From Pelagicoccus albus (lineage in GTDB: Bacteria > Verrucomicrobiota > Verrucomicrobiia > Opitutales > Opitutaceae): a stretch of DNA of 64,000 nucleotides. Made by a program: the position numbers and the translations under genes. Under the pieces are notes generated by a model that did no database searches, was not told the origin of the DNA, and saw nothing but the letters and a program-made list of their open reading frames with translations. How positions within the stretch are numbered: position 1 is the stretch's first letter; the number at the start of each line of letters is the position of its first letter. Shown one piece after another: positions 18,584 through 27,784 of this stretch. The stretch is taken from contig NZ_JACHVC010000012.1 of NCBI RefSeq assembly GCF_014230145.1, positions 191,001 to 255,000 of the forward strand, read 5' to 3'.

Positions 18584-19366
18584 TTATGGAGTGACGATCT
18601 TAGCTGGGAGGCCGATGAATTTGGCATCCGTAGCCCGATCGTAGATGGCAACTAGCAGGCCGATGTCTTCCGCGAGCGAGGCGTCAGAAACCCATTCCCA
18701 TCCTTCGCTTACAGATGGGTATCCATAACCTGCATACTCGCCTGTTCCATCAATAAAATACGCGTACGCGAACCCGAAGTACAGAGTAGTCACCTCGCGA
18801 GTCTCGCCGTCGACATCCTGTATACCGGTGTCTTTCGTTACTACACTTTGAAATTTGTCGTACTGAGTCATGATCGCTACGATGTTTTGCAAGCGAACCG
18901 TGACTGCAGTGGTCTCCTTATCCTCTTCGCTCGGCATGCGCTTGAGGAAGGTACTTATCATGTCTTTGAAAGCTTCCGGCCAAGTGGCGGACAGCTCCTT
19001 AATTTTAGCTTCATAGCTGTCCACTGCGGCGGTGATGTCGTCAGTCGACTCGTCTAGGACAGCCTTTTTATCGTCGAGCTCAGCTCGCTTCTTTTCACCC
19101 GCTGAGGCAGTTTCTTCAGCGGTTTTGATTATTTCCTCAAGGCTTGCGATTTCGGTCTCCATAAACTCGATGGAGTTCTCCAACACTTCCTTCTGCTCGA
19201 TCCACTCGGACTTTTCCTCGGAGATCTGCTTCTCAAGCGAGATCCACTCGCTAAGAACGTGCTGCGTGTCTTTAACCACGTCAGCGGAAAGTGAATACAG
19301 ACCCGCGAATGAGAACGTCGCAACGGCGGTCAGTTGTTTCAGTGGAAATTTATATAAACCTTGCAT
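18584..19366 (-). CDS. DUF3450 protein of the TonB2-like operon
   Basis: 260 residues with a signal peptide (about 8-28, ending LSADV) and a long coiled coil (about 38-125, SLEKQISEEKSEWIEQKEVL and on). A small globular end follows (TLYFGFAYAYFIDGTGEYAG; LVAIYDRATDAKFIGLPAKI). DUF3450 genes directly precede ttpC-exbB-exbD-tonB in Vibrio-type TonB2 clusters, as here. The protein is periplasmic; its precise role is not established. It is the first gene after a terminator hairpin that follows the receptor gene. Confidence 0.88.
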   Translation of the reverse strand: MQGLYKFPLKQLTAVATFSFAGLYSLSADVVKDTQHVLSEWISLEKQISEEKSEWIEQKEVLENSIEFMETEIASLEEIIKTAEETASAGEKKRAELDDKKAVLDESTDDITAAVDSYEAKIKELSATWPEAFKDMISTFLKRMPSEEDKETTAVTVRLQNIVAIMTQYDKFQSVVTKDTGIQDVDGETREVTTLYFGFAYAYFIDGTGEYAGYGYPSVSEGWEWVSDASLAEDIGLLVAIYDRATDAKFIGLPAKIVTP

Positions 19367-19407
19367 TGTAAAAATTCTACCCCTCTACGGGGAGCATGTA
19401 GCGTTTG

Positions 19408-19446
19408 TTAAAAAGGCCGTGGCGGAACTACCCACTCCGCCACGGC
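19408..19446 (-). terminator. Intra-operon terminator between receptor and TonB genes
   Basis: A perfect 11-bp stem, GCCGTGGCGGA/TCCGCCACGGC (19416-19426 with 19436-19446), has a 9-base loop and, on the minus strand, five T after the stem. It lies in the 123-base gap after the receptor stop and before the DUF3450 start. It should end most receptor transcripts and let some read through, giving more receptor than TonB machinery, unless the DUF3450 gene has its own promoter. Confidence 0.85.
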
Positions 19447-19489
19447 GTGTTTCATCAAGTCAGATCGGCGAACAAACGGGTGCCGAGAA

Positions 19490-22123
19490 CTAGAAGGTGG
19501 TCTCCATCTTCAGGGTGTACTGGCGACCGCGATCGGCACGTACTGTACCGTCTTCGTCGGTGTAGCCTGCAGCGTACACGAAGTAAGAGTCGAAGAGATT
19601 GTAAACGTTGAGTGATACCTTCCAACCTTCGAGAGCCGTGTCAGCCTTGCCGGTGTAAGCGATGCTTGCGTCGAAAAGGGTGTAGGAGTCGATTGGCTGA
19701 GTATTCAAGGTGTTCACGTATACATCGTCGTAGTACTTACCACCGAAGGTGTAGCGCATCTGCCCCTTCTTGTAGATCGCGTCGAAGTTAGCAGTAAGGA
19801 ATGGAGTGTTACCGAGGTCGTTACCGCCGATATCGAGGTACTCGAGGTATGCGTCGGATTCGCCCGTAGCTTCTGGGTTAACTTCGTAGCGGTAACCTGC
19901 AACCGCGTCGTTGGAAGCGGAGAAACCATTGAAAAGGTCTTCCTGGAAGGTTGTTTCCTGGATGGCGATAGAACCGCTAAGGGTCAAACCGTCGATGCCA
20001 GTTTGGAAGTCACCGGAAGCTTCAACACCCCAAGAGTCAACACCACCGACGTTCTGGTAAACGCTGTTACCCGCAGCACCTGCATTCGCAGAGTCGATAG
20101 GTACCGCGGAGGCCAAGATACGGTCTGTGTAGCTGATCGAGTAAGCCTGCAAGGTATAGCTACCGAATGGAAGAGAACCACGAATACCGATATCGAAGTT
20201 GTCAGAGTATTCTGGCTTCAAGATATCTGGGTTGAAGGTGTCACCCGCAGTAGTGATCGTACCGGAAGTTGGCGTAGCCATGTTTTCCGAGTAGTTGAAG
20301 AAGAGCTCGGTGCTGTCGTTCAGAGAGTAGAGCAATCCGAACTGTGGCAGGAAGAAGTCTTCGTACGTAGTGGAACGGAAAGTCTCTTCGTTGGCGAGCC
20401 ACTCTGAGATACTGAGGAAACCGTGAGCATCACGATCAAGCTGCAGAGCCTTGATACCGAAAGTGATATCGAGGTCACCATCCATAGTGGTGTAGGTGTC
20501 CTGTACCCAAAACTGCATTACATCTTGATCGATGTAACGAGTGTAGTTGGTGAAGTTGAACTGGTCGTAGCGATAGGCACCCATGACCGATCCACCATCG
20601 AGGTTGTAGTTAGGACGTTCCGTGCCGTGGTGGTCGAATTCGTACCAACCACCAACGATCAGCTTGTTGTTTTCAGTTTCCCATGTGTAGGAAGCAGTCA
20701 CACCGTAGCGGTGGCCACCGAAGTTTTCGTCACGAGCAGTACGACCAGGGACACCAGCGACATACTCTACACCGTCGGCGTAAGCAGCGGTGCCAGGAGC
20801 AACGATCGCGTGGTCTGCGCTATACTCTTCGACGATTTCACCGGTTGAGCTGACTGGGTTCCCAGCGGCGTCGTACCACATCTGACCCCAGATGTCCGTA
20901 CGAGTAGGATCGTTAGCGTAAGCGGCGCGAATCTGTGTTTCGGCGTAGTCCGTGCCACGTCCCCAGAGACCGTAGTTGTTCTTGTCCTGGTAGTAGACGT
21001 TGACGTCCATAGTCTTGCCGTCTTCGAAATCAAAGTCGAAGTTGAAACGCTGGAGAGTATCCATACGTCCATTACGCCACTTATCGTAGTAAACGGCGTT
21101 GGTACCTTCACCTGGTCCAACAGTGTAGTCAAGGTAAGCGAGAGGGCCGAGGTTACGACCACCATCGGAGTAGTCACCATAGTTCCAAGTACCAAGGTCT
21201 GGGTAATCCCATGGAGTGTACTCCTTGTAGCCTTCACCGGTACCGAGGTAATCGCCTGCTTCCAACTGCGTGTAGTCGGAGTAGCTCATGGTCATGGTGT
21301 CGTAGTCGTCACGGTCGTTGTACGTCATTGCGTACGTGATGTCTACCTTATCGAAGCCTTCATACTTGAACTTCGCTTCAGCGCGGCGACCAACGTTCTT
21401 GGCGAGACCGTCGAGGCCCTTAGGAGTGAATTCGAAGTGAGACGCGCTTACGTAACCAGTGAAACCTGGTACGATTTCGCCCATCTCGTACTTGGCGAAC
21501 ATGCTCAAGTGGTCGAAGCTACCGTAAGAAGCCGAGACGTAAGCGCCCGCTTCCTTGGATGGGTCCTTAGTGAAATACTGCATAGAACCACCGAGAGCCT
21601 GGTAGGCTGGAGTGGTAACGTCACCTGCACCCTGAGAGATCTTGATGGTAGTCAAGTTGGCAGAGTCAACCATACGGCCGATTGGAGTACCGTAACGTGG
21701 GTTACTGTTACCTACTGGTACGCCGTCTAGAGTAACACCGAGGTTGTCGATGCTGAAGGCGCGAACACGAACGTCATTGGCGAATTCGTAGAAACCGAAA
21801 GGGTCACTTGTCGCAACGTTAACCCCAGGGATCTTGTCCACCATTTTTTCCGGCATAGCTCCCGGCATGGCGATTTCCAAAGCTTCGAGGTCCAAAGAAT
21901 TGTTAGCGCGGCTTTCACCTTGACCAACAGCTGTGAACGTTTCGAAGACTTCCATTCCAGAGCTGGAATCATCTTGTGCGACGGTGGCTTGTGTAGCCAA
22001 GCCCGCGAGCAAAATCGCGAGTGCTGCTTTTGCGAGTGGGGTCTTGGAGGACGACCTCTCGCCTTCATTCGAACGTGAGCATGCAGCTACGCCGTCCGGA
22101 CTTAACGGTGTTGATTTAGACAT
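19490..22123 (-). CDS. TonB-dependent receptor of the TonB2-like locus
   Basis: 877 residues. A long N-terminal extension precedes the signal sequence (about 30-49, LAKAALAILLAGLATQATVA). The plug follows (about 60-200), with MPEKMVDKIPGVNVATSDPF, VRVRAFSIDNLGVTLDGVPV and ISQGAGDVTTPAYQALGGSM. The remainder is the beta-barrel, ending in the strand RGRQYTLKMETTF. It starts with the shared AAAAAGATGTCTA word and lies directly upstream of the dedicated TonB operon, so it is the likely main client of that system. The substrate is unknown. The locus context (gamma-glutamyltranspeptidase, dipeptidase, amine oxidase) suggests a peptide or amino-acid derivative rather than a sugar (inference). Confidence 0.93.
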   Translation of the reverse strand: MSKSTPLSPDGVAACSRSNEGERSSSKTPLAKAALAILLAGLATQATVAQDDSSSGMEVFETFTAVGQGESRANNSLDLEALEIAMPGAMPEKMVDKIPGVNVATSDPFGFYEFANDVRVRAFSIDNLGVTLDGVPVGNSNPRYGTPIGRMVDSANLTTIKISQGAGDVTTPAYQALGGSMQYFTKDPSKEAGAYVSASYGSFDHLSMFAKYEMGEIVPGFTGYVSASHFEFTPKGLDGLAKNVGRRAEAKFKYEGFDKVDITYAMTYNDRDDYDTMTMSYSDYTQLEAGDYLGTGEGYKEYTPWDYPDLGTWNYGDYSDGGRNLGPLAYLDYTVGPGEGTNAVYYDKWRNGRMDTLQRFNFDFDFEDGKTMDVNVYYQDKNNYGLWGRGTDYAETQIRAAYANDPTRTDIWGQMWYDAAGNPVSSTGEIVEEYSADHAIVAPGTAAYADGVEYVAGVPGRTARDENFGGHRYGVTASYTWETENNKLIVGGWYEFDHHGTERPNYNLDGGSVMGAYRYDQFNFTNYTRYIDQDVMQFWVQDTYTTMDGDLDITFGIKALQLDRDAHGFLSISEWLANEETFRSTTYEDFFLPQFGLLYSLNDSTELFFNYSENMATPTSGTITTAGDTFNPDILKPEYSDNFDIGIRGSLPFGSYTLQAYSISYTDRILASAVPIDSANAGAAGNSVYQNVGGVDSWGVEASGDFQTGIDGLTLSGSIAIQETTFQEDLFNGFSASNDAVAGYRYEVNPEATGESDAYLEYLDIGGNDLGNTPFLTANFDAIYKKGQMRYTFGGKYYDDVYVNTLNTQPIDSYTLFDASIAYTGKADTALEGWKVSLNVYNLFDSYFVYAAGYTDEDGTVRADRGRQYTLKMETTF

Positions 22124-22129
22124 CTTTTT
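22116..22129 (-). promoter_or_regulatory. Shared start-codon word AAAAAGATGTCTAA (copy B)
   Basis: The minus strand reads ACAAAAAGATGTCTAAA, with the ATG being the receptor start at 22123. It matches the other copies over at least 13 bases. No separate Shine-Dalgarno is visible. Confidence 0.6.
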
Positions 22130-22578
22130 GTTAGGTTTGAGTTTTTCTTAAAACCAAGTCGCCGAAAGCATCATCAATGCCAAAGCCACCTCTCGAAACG
22201 GAGTAAATTAATTAATTCCCCTAAAGCAGTGTTTTTTCCCAAGCAACTTGCAGATACTGCGTAAAATGCGAGGCATCACAGCGAGCGTATCGCGATTCCA
22301 AATACCGCAAGGCACCCCGAACTCCCAAACGCCCAGAACGAAAGCGCTGCAGCACTAGAATGAACATAGGATTAAAAACCCTAGCATATATTATAGTTGC
22401 AAGCTCCGCTCATGCACGAAGCCCAACCGGAGAGATCAATTTCGAGCAGGCTGGAGCTAGTATAGATTGTACAATTGTTAACAGCCGAAAAATAGCTACC
22501 CCGAAGCATGCAAATGGCATAAGCCCTGCTCGCGGGCCCTTCCGGCTTGCTGAAGAGCCTACACAAAAAGATGTCTAA
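22124..22578. other. Divergent intergenic region between two receptor genes
   Basis: 455 bases. A 72-codon open frame at 22360-22578 (+) begins with a signal-peptide-like stretch (LKTLAYIIVASSAHA) and ends in the shared word read out of frame. I cannot support it as a gene, though a small exported peptide is possible. An AT-rich block (22207-22219) and TTGTACAA (22467-22474) are present. Promoters for both receptors must lie here. Confidence 0.4.
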
Positions 22579-22582
22579 ATGA
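22571..22582 (+). promoter_or_regulatory. Three-codon upstream ORF (Met-Ser-Lys-stop) in shared word, copy C
   Basis: The word AAAAAGATGTCTA (22566-22578) is followed by AATGA. The ATG at 22571 therefore opens only ATG TCT AAA TGA, and its stop overlaps the ATG (22579) of the barrel gene in an ATGA arrangement. Termination of this mini-ORF would place a ribosome directly on the barrel start, which indicates translational coupling or control. Elsewhere in the locus the same ATG is the true start of the gene. Confidence 0.6.
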
Positions 22583-24993
22583 ACTCCGTGTACCGTAACA
22601 TTATGGCGGCGGCTGGAACCTTGTCCTGCATACTCCTGACAAGCACCGTTTCAAATGCCGCTGAAGAAACAACTAACGCCAAAGCTCCCGCCACGCAATC
22701 CGCTGCGAAAGACGAGACCAACTCCAGCCCACGCGAACGCGGTAGGATTCTGGTCAAGCGAAACCCAATCGCATCAGAGTATCAAATTTTTGGCGACAGC
22801 GGCACAGCCGCGGGAGCAGATGCAGACGGTGAAGGAGTAGACTTCAGAGCCTTCTTTCCGCAAAGCAATCCAGCAGACGACCCAAGCGAACTTCTCAAAA
22901 TCGGCTACACGCTAAACTACAACGACCAATCCGGAATCGGAAAAAGCGGATATAACATATCATGGAAGCACGCTCTCGATTCGAAACAGAAAATAGTGAT
23001 GGCCGCTCAACTCAGGCACTCGGCCTCGGATCGCTTGATTGAGCACTACGAGTCTGTATGGTCCGAGAGAAGCGAAGACGGGAACTACTACCTGGATCGC
23101 CCAAGGTTTTCCTACGATGAGATCCTTACCGAAAACACGGTAGCCTCCGCTCAAATAGGATACAAGGCGAACGACCGGAACTCCTTCTACTTCAAAACCT
23201 ATCGGCAAGACTACAAGGACCACGCATACCGCAACCGACTCGAACTCCAGTTTGCCGGGGCAGACCTCATAGAGGACAGCCAATCAATAACCGAAGACGG
23301 AAGCGCCTCCGAGGCTATTTTCAACAACGCCAGCAGCCGACGCTACTTCGGCGACACCACCAACACACGAACTCGTGTTCACAATAGCATCGGAGGTACC
23401 TACACAGGCGAGGAGTGGACCGTAGACTACGTCGTATACATGCAAAAGTGGAATCTGGATACGGAATGGTTCAACTGGAACTTCACGGAATCCGGCCTAG
23501 ATGTCGGATACGAAATCGACAATCCTTACAAACCAACCTTTACCACCTACAACGACACCAACTTGCAGAACCAGAGCAATGCAACGCTCTCCAGCCTAAG
23601 AATACACGACACCCACACTCGAGATCGCGATCTGGCTGCGAGAATCGACGCGGACCGAAACATCAGCCTGGGCAGTCGAGACCTGTGGATACAAACGGGA
23701 GGCTTGCACCGCGAGAAAGAGCGCGAGGTCTGGCAGACTATTCAAGTCTACTTCCCCTCTAGCGACAACCTCCTCTATCTGACCGATGTCGCAAACGACG
23801 AAGAATTTGGATCTATCCTAGAGGGCTACTTCGAAATGCCGACCGGACTTGATCCCGCAAAAGGCCGAGACGCTTTTTACAACAACCCAGAGTACTTTGC
23901 AGCGAACGATTACCGCCAAGCAATAGAATCCGCGCCCCAGTCCTACACCGCCAAAGAATCAGTGACCTCCGCCTATCTCCTTGGCACCCAAAAAACAGGA
24001 GACTGGACCTTCGAAATCGGTGGGCGCCTCGAACATACTGAAACGGAAACACGAGGCACGGTCGTGATCCCAGAATCGGTCAACGACGCCGACGAGGGCG
24101 CATATCTAGAAACTGTCGTAAACCCGTCCAACGGAGAGGCCCAAATCATCAAGGACTTGTATTCGGAAAACAGCTACGACAATTTCATCCCAAGCGCGGA
24201 AGCCACCTACCAATTAAGCGATTCGGACAGGATCAAGGCAGCCTGGTTTCAACTCCTCATGCGACCCCAATACTACAATATTGTGGACTATCGCAGAATC
24301 AGCGTCCCAACGCGCAGCATCTCCGAAGGCAACCCAGAGCTCAGCCCAACATCAATCGACAAAGCTCGACTATCCTGGATAAGGGACAACGAGACGCTCG
24401 GCAGCTTGGCTTTCGAGCTCTACTACATTCAAATAGAGAACTTTTTCTACGGCTCCGTAACCGACGAAGTGATACTTGAGGACGGAGTTCCTCAAACCTA
24501 CAGGGTAAGCCGAGTCGAGAACGGTGAGAAGGCAAACATCAAAGGCTTCGAAATACAGTGGAACAAGACGATAAACGACTTCGCTATTTTTGACACGTCT
24601 ACCGCCACCTTAGCTTATACCTACTCAGACTCCGAAGCGACCGTGCAATCCCGCCCAGAGGATATCCTAACCACCCCCGAGCGATCTAAGCACCTGCTAA
24701 AACTGAACCTATCCGGACGCATCGGCAACTACAGGACAGAACTTGAATACGCTTACCAGAGCAAAGCCTTGGATGATCTCGGCAACTCCGTCGAGCAGGA
24801 CGTCTACCGGGAGCCCGTAGTCAGCCTTAGCTGGCTGAACCGCTATAGTCTGGATAAAACAACAAGCCTAAACTTGAACTTCGCCAATATTACCGACCAC
24901 GCTGAGCGTTCATACGAGGGTTCGCCCATCCGGGTAACAGGAAACCAATACAGCTCCTGGTTCGGGACGTTCAACCTGACGAAGACCTTCTAA
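22579..24993 (+). CDS. TonB-receptor-type outer-membrane barrel without a plug
   Basis: 804 residues with a signal peptide (about 8-28, NIMAAAGTLSCILLTSTVSNA) and a low-complexity Ala/Thr segment to about 50. Barrel-like alternating strands begin near residue 95 (SELLKIGYTLNYNDQSGIGK) and continue to the end, closing with SSWFGTFNLTKTF. The C-terminal half aligns in style with TonB-dependent receptors (SAEATYQLSDSDRIKAAWFQ; GNPELSPTSIDKARLSW; FEIQWNKTINDFAIFDTSTA). I cannot find a plug: there is no LDGxP-type or RGxxS-type segment and too few residues to hold one. It may be a passive pore or a receptor that lost its plug. The MFS gene 13 bases downstream suggests a two-step uptake route. Confidence 0.8.
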   Translation: MNSVYRNIMAAAGTLSCILLTSTVSNAAEETTNAKAPATQSAAKDETNSSPRERGRILVKRNPIASEYQIFGDSGTAAGADADGEGVDFRAFFPQSNPADDPSELLKIGYTLNYNDQSGIGKSGYNISWKHALDSKQKIVMAAQLRHSASDRLIEHYESVWSERSEDGNYYLDRPRFSYDEILTENTVASAQIGYKANDRNSFYFKTYRQDYKDHAYRNRLELQFAGADLIEDSQSITEDGSASEAIFNNASSRRYFGDTTNTRTRVHNSIGGTYTGEEWTVDYVVYMQKWNLDTEWFNWNFTESGLDVGYEIDNPYKPTFTTYNDTNLQNQSNATLSSLRIHDTHTRDRDLAARIDADRNISLGSRDLWIQTGGLHREKEREVWQTIQVYFPSSDNLLYLTDVANDEEFGSILEGYFEMPTGLDPAKGRDAFYNNPEYFAANDYRQAIESAPQSYTAKESVTSAYLLGTQKTGDWTFEIGGRLEHTETETRGTVVIPESVNDADEGAYLETVVNPSNGEAQIIKDLYSENSYDNFIPSAEATYQLSDSDRIKAAWFQLLMRPQYYNIVDYRRISVPTRSISEGNPELSPTSIDKARLSWIRDNETLGSLAFELYYIQIENFFYGSVTDEVILEDGVPQTYRVSRVENGEKANIKGFEIQWNKTINDFAIFDTSTATLAYTYSDSEATVQSRPEDILTTPERSKHLLKLNLSGRIGNYRTELEYAYQSKALDDLGNSVEQDVYREPVVSLSWLNRYSLDKTTSLNLNFANITDHAERSYEGSPIRVTGNQYSSWFGTFNLTKTF

Positions 24994-25006
24994 TGAGCGG
25001 CCCCGC

Positions 25007-26224
25007 ATGGAGCTAGAGGAGCGAAGGTCCGAATCAAAGACGTGGAAGGCCCTATTCTGCGTAAACCTGATCAACTCCACCCAAGCCGCCCTTGGGGTGG
25101 TTGGGATCCCTTCCCTTTCCGACAGCGCCCAATTCACCAGCCACCAGCTGACCATCCTGCTCGCGGTTTTCCCAATCGCGGCAGGGCTCTCAGCGCTGAT
25201 TACCGGCCCCATCTCCGACCTCATAGGGAGGAAAAACACCCTCGTCGCAGGACTCTCCCTTCTCGGACTCTCCCTCGCCCTTCACGGGATCGCCAACCAA
25301 GCGGAAACGCTGATAGCTCTCCGCTTTTTCGCAGGTATCGCCACCGGATCGATCACCGGCCTGCCGGCATCATTGCTTAGCGACAATTTTCGGAAAGAGC
25401 GGCACCAATCGCTCAACGCAAAAATGCTTTGCGGTTACGCTATAGGCCAAACGATAGGCATCCCAGGTGGAATCGCCCTCCTCGAGTGGACGAGCTTCAA
25501 TCACATATGTAGCGGGCTCGGATTCATCGCCCTCGCCTTAATCCCGATCGCCCGCCATTTCCTTCCCGGAAGAAACCCCAGCCGCTACGTAACCAAAAAC
25601 TGGATAAAAGAGTACGCCAGGACCGCAACCTCAACGGTCAGAAACGCCTTCTTCGCCCGCATCGCCACGAGCTCCTTCCTGAGCTTCACCGCCCTATCCA
25701 CCTTCTACGTTACGTTCGCCCTCTGGCTTTTCCAATCGGCAGGTCTTCGTCCGACAGAGATAGCGCCGATGTACCTTTGTGGAGGCCTACTTCAAGTAGG
25801 CGTCTTCGTTTTCCTTATACCAAGACTCAAGGCATGGCCAACGATGAAAGTCATAGCTGCCTCGCTTGCCGCAAATGCCGCCCTATTTATCCTAGCCTAC
25901 CCCTTTTTCCAAAATGTCATCCCAGCGGCGGCCCTGTTCTCCCTGACCCTTGGTATCGTATCACTACGCGTGCCTGGATTCCAATTCCTGGTCAACTACT
26001 CAGGGCCCGACTACCAAAAAGGACTCCGAACCACTATCGTACAATCTTTCAACCAAAGCGGCAAAGCCGCGGGAGCGGCGCTTGGAGGAACCCTCTTCCA
26101 GCATATCAAAATGCATCATATTGCGCTGATATGCGCGATACTGATCATCTTCAGTTGCCTCTTTCTACTACTGGAGGGACGAAAGGGTAGGAATCTGGGG
26201 CAAAGCAAAGAAAGGTTAATGTAG
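25007..26224 (+). CDS. MFS transporter
   Basis: 405 residues with about 12 hydrophobic segments. Motif A between helices 2 and 3 reads GPISDLIGRKNTLVAG, typical of the major facilitator superfamily, and the first half contains RFFAGIATGSITGLPASLLS. It should move a small solute across the inner membrane. It begins 13 bases after the plugless barrel gene on the same strand, so the pair probably imports (or exports) the same compound. Resemblance to drug:H+ antiporter 12-TM members leaves export open. Directly after the gene is a 246-base gap with no recognisable terminator. Confidence 0.88.
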   Translation: MELEERRSESKTWKALFCVNLINSTQAALGVVGIPSLSDSAQFTSHQLTILLAVFPIAAGLSALITGPISDLIGRKNTLVAGLSLLGLSLALHGIANQAETLIALRFFAGIATGSITGLPASLLSDNFRKERHQSLNAKMLCGYAIGQTIGIPGGIALLEWTSFNHICSGLGFIALALIPIARHFLPGRNPSRYVTKNWIKEYARTATSTVRNAFFARIATSSFLSFTALSTFYVTFALWLFQSAGLRPTEIAPMYLCGGLLQVGVFVFLIPRLKAWPTMKVIAASLAANAALFILAYPFFQNVIPAAALFSLTLGIVSLRVPGFQFLVNYSGPDYQKGLRTTIVQSFNQSGKAAGAALGGTLFQHIKMHHIALICAILIIFSCLFLLLEGRKGRNLGQSKERLM

Positions 26225-26470
26225 AATCCAATATGAAATTGGGATGAAACTAGATTTGGGGTAAAAAGTAACGGCTTTGGCGCAGCCAGTGCTAACTGAA
26301 GATGTCTAGTAAACAGGTGCGGGGTCTACACCAAAGCCTGACCCAAAAGAGATAGGATCGATCCATCGGAGATCAATTCCAATCTCCGAATTTACCTACA
26401 GTTATTCAGCGACACCCTACAGAATATAGGAATCGAGGGAACTACTAGGGCGAAATCCCTATCTAAAGAG

Positions 26471-27628
26471 TTAGCCAAAGACCGCCTCCATCGCCTTGGC
26501 ATAGGCCTCCATTTCATTGACCTTGCCAATACTGATACGACACCAGTCCTCGTAAGGAGGGAAAGGTCGCCCTACGAGAAAGCCATGCTCCTCCTTCATT
26601 ATCCTTTGAAATTCGCGAATCTCGATTCCCGTGTGATGGAATACGAAGTTCCCAACCGAAGGAGTGTACTCCAAACCGTAGGAATCCAAAAGTGAACAAA
26701 AACGCTCCCGGCCTTCCGCGATCAAACGCTTTGACTGACGGTGAAAAGCCACGTCGCCTAGACTAGCGATAGCTGCGATCACTCCCAAATAGCTGGGGCT
26801 CGACATCTTAAGCTTACCCATCCGATCTACGATTTCCTTGCTGGCAATCGCATAGCCGATCCGGTGGCCCGCAAGCCCATGCATCTTCGAGAAAGACCGC
26901 CCAATGATCACCGGGTAACCATCCCTCACTAGCTGCACCTGCGTTTGCTCCTCGTAGTCCTCCAACAATTCGAGGTAAACCTCATCGAGGAACACCGAGC
27001 TGCTCTCCGCAGCTTTTACGCAATAGTCTCGTATCTTCTCTGGAGGCAGGATCGTTCCCGAAGGAGTATCCGGATTACAAACATAACTAAGGACGGCCTT
27101 CTTTTCATGCACCTTCGCTAACATGCCCTCCAAGTCATGATGCATGCTTTCAGTGTGGTCTACCCATTCTACGTGGGCTCCTCGTTTCTCAGCATACTCA
27201 GCCAATTGCAAATAGGTTGGCCGTGTAGCCACGACCGTCTCCCCCGGAGCGCCATAAGCCGCTCCCGCAAGCGATAGGATTTCGTCGCAACCATTTCCAA
27301 GAAGCACATTTTCAACTCCCACACCTTCGTGCTCAGCGATTCTCTCCTTCAAAATCTCCTCTTCGCGAAACGGATAACGGCAACTGTTACTCACCTCCCT
27401 CACAATGGCGATGCTAACCTTTTGTGAGGGTCCGAACGGGTTTTCGTTTCCTGCAAGGTTGATGTATTTTAGTTCCGGATACCGCTCGACTCGACTGCGG
27501 GCATCCGGAGAAGCCTGCCCCACAAGCCGCCCGCCGATGGCTAATCCCAACGCGGACACACCAGCACTCTTCAACCAAGCCCTGCGGCTCACATTACCAC
27601 CCATCCCCTCAATTCCTTTTTCCCTCAT
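26471..27628 (-). CDS. Tat-exported HisC-like PLP aminotransferase (paralogue 2)
   Basis: 385 residues. A twin-arginine signal, SRRAWLKSAGVSALGLAIGG (about 14-33), precedes a complete aminotransferase domain: NLAGNENPFGPS, GNGCDEILSLAG (PLP phosphate region), YVCNPDTPSGTIL, VFLDEVYLEL, and GRSFSKMHGLAGHRIGYA with the PLP lysine. Tat export would carry the enzyme out folded with its cofactor. It is more divergent than paralogues 1 and 3, which resemble each other closely (ENAFGY, GYTQLIR). The start at 27628 has AGG four bases upstream; an ATG at 27604 (MGGNVSRR) is a good alternative. Unlike its two paralogues it lacks the AAAAAGATGTCTA word. Confidence 0.88.
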   Translation of the reverse strand: MREKGIEGMGGNVSRRAWLKSAGVSALGLAIGGRLVGQASPDARSRVERYPELKYINLAGNENPFGPSQKVSIAIVREVSNSCRYPFREEEILKERIAEHEGVGVENVLLGNGCDEILSLAGAAYGAPGETVVATRPTYLQLAEYAEKRGAHVEWVDHTESMHHDLEGMLAKVHEKKAVLSYVCNPDTPSGTILPPEKIRDYCVKAAESSSVFLDEVYLELLEDYEEQTQVQLVRDGYPVIIGRSFSKMHGLAGHRIGYAIASKEIVDRMGKLKMSSPSYLGVIAAIASLGDVAFHRQSKRLIAEGRERFCSLLDSYGLEYTPSVGNFVFHHTGIEIREFQRIMKEEHGFLVGRPFPPYEDWCRISIGKVNEMEAYAKAMEAVFG

Positions 27629-27650
27629 CGCCTAAAATCAAACTCATCAA

Positions 27651-27720
27651 TAAAAAGACCGGCCCTCACCACCCGCAGCTACCCAAGGGATGCTACAGAG
27701 TAAAGTGGTCAAGGCCGGCC
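27651..27720 (-). terminator. Probable long-stem terminator of aminotransferase paralogue 3
   Basis: Two 16-base arms (27657-27672 and 27705-27720) pair at 13 of 16 positions, including GGCCGG. On the minus strand the structure is followed by TTTTTATT. It lies 65 bases past the stop of the gene ending at 27785 and just upstream of paralogue 2. Confidence 0.6.
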
Positions 27721-27784
27721 TCCAAACCGCGATTAAGCGGCTAACTACCTAATAGAACAAAGAACAATAAAAACCAAACAAGGA

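Noticed and set aside
22360-22578. 72-codon frame with a signal-like N-terminus before the plugless barrel
   Set aside because: It ends by reading the shared start word out of frame, and the rest has no recognisable pattern; kept only as a note in the intergenic entry.
26299-26309. Partial match to the shared word (AAGATGTCTAG) in the gap after the MFS gene
   Set aside because: It lacks the A-run, opens only a 17-codon frame, and has no gene attached, so I did not count it as a seventh copy.
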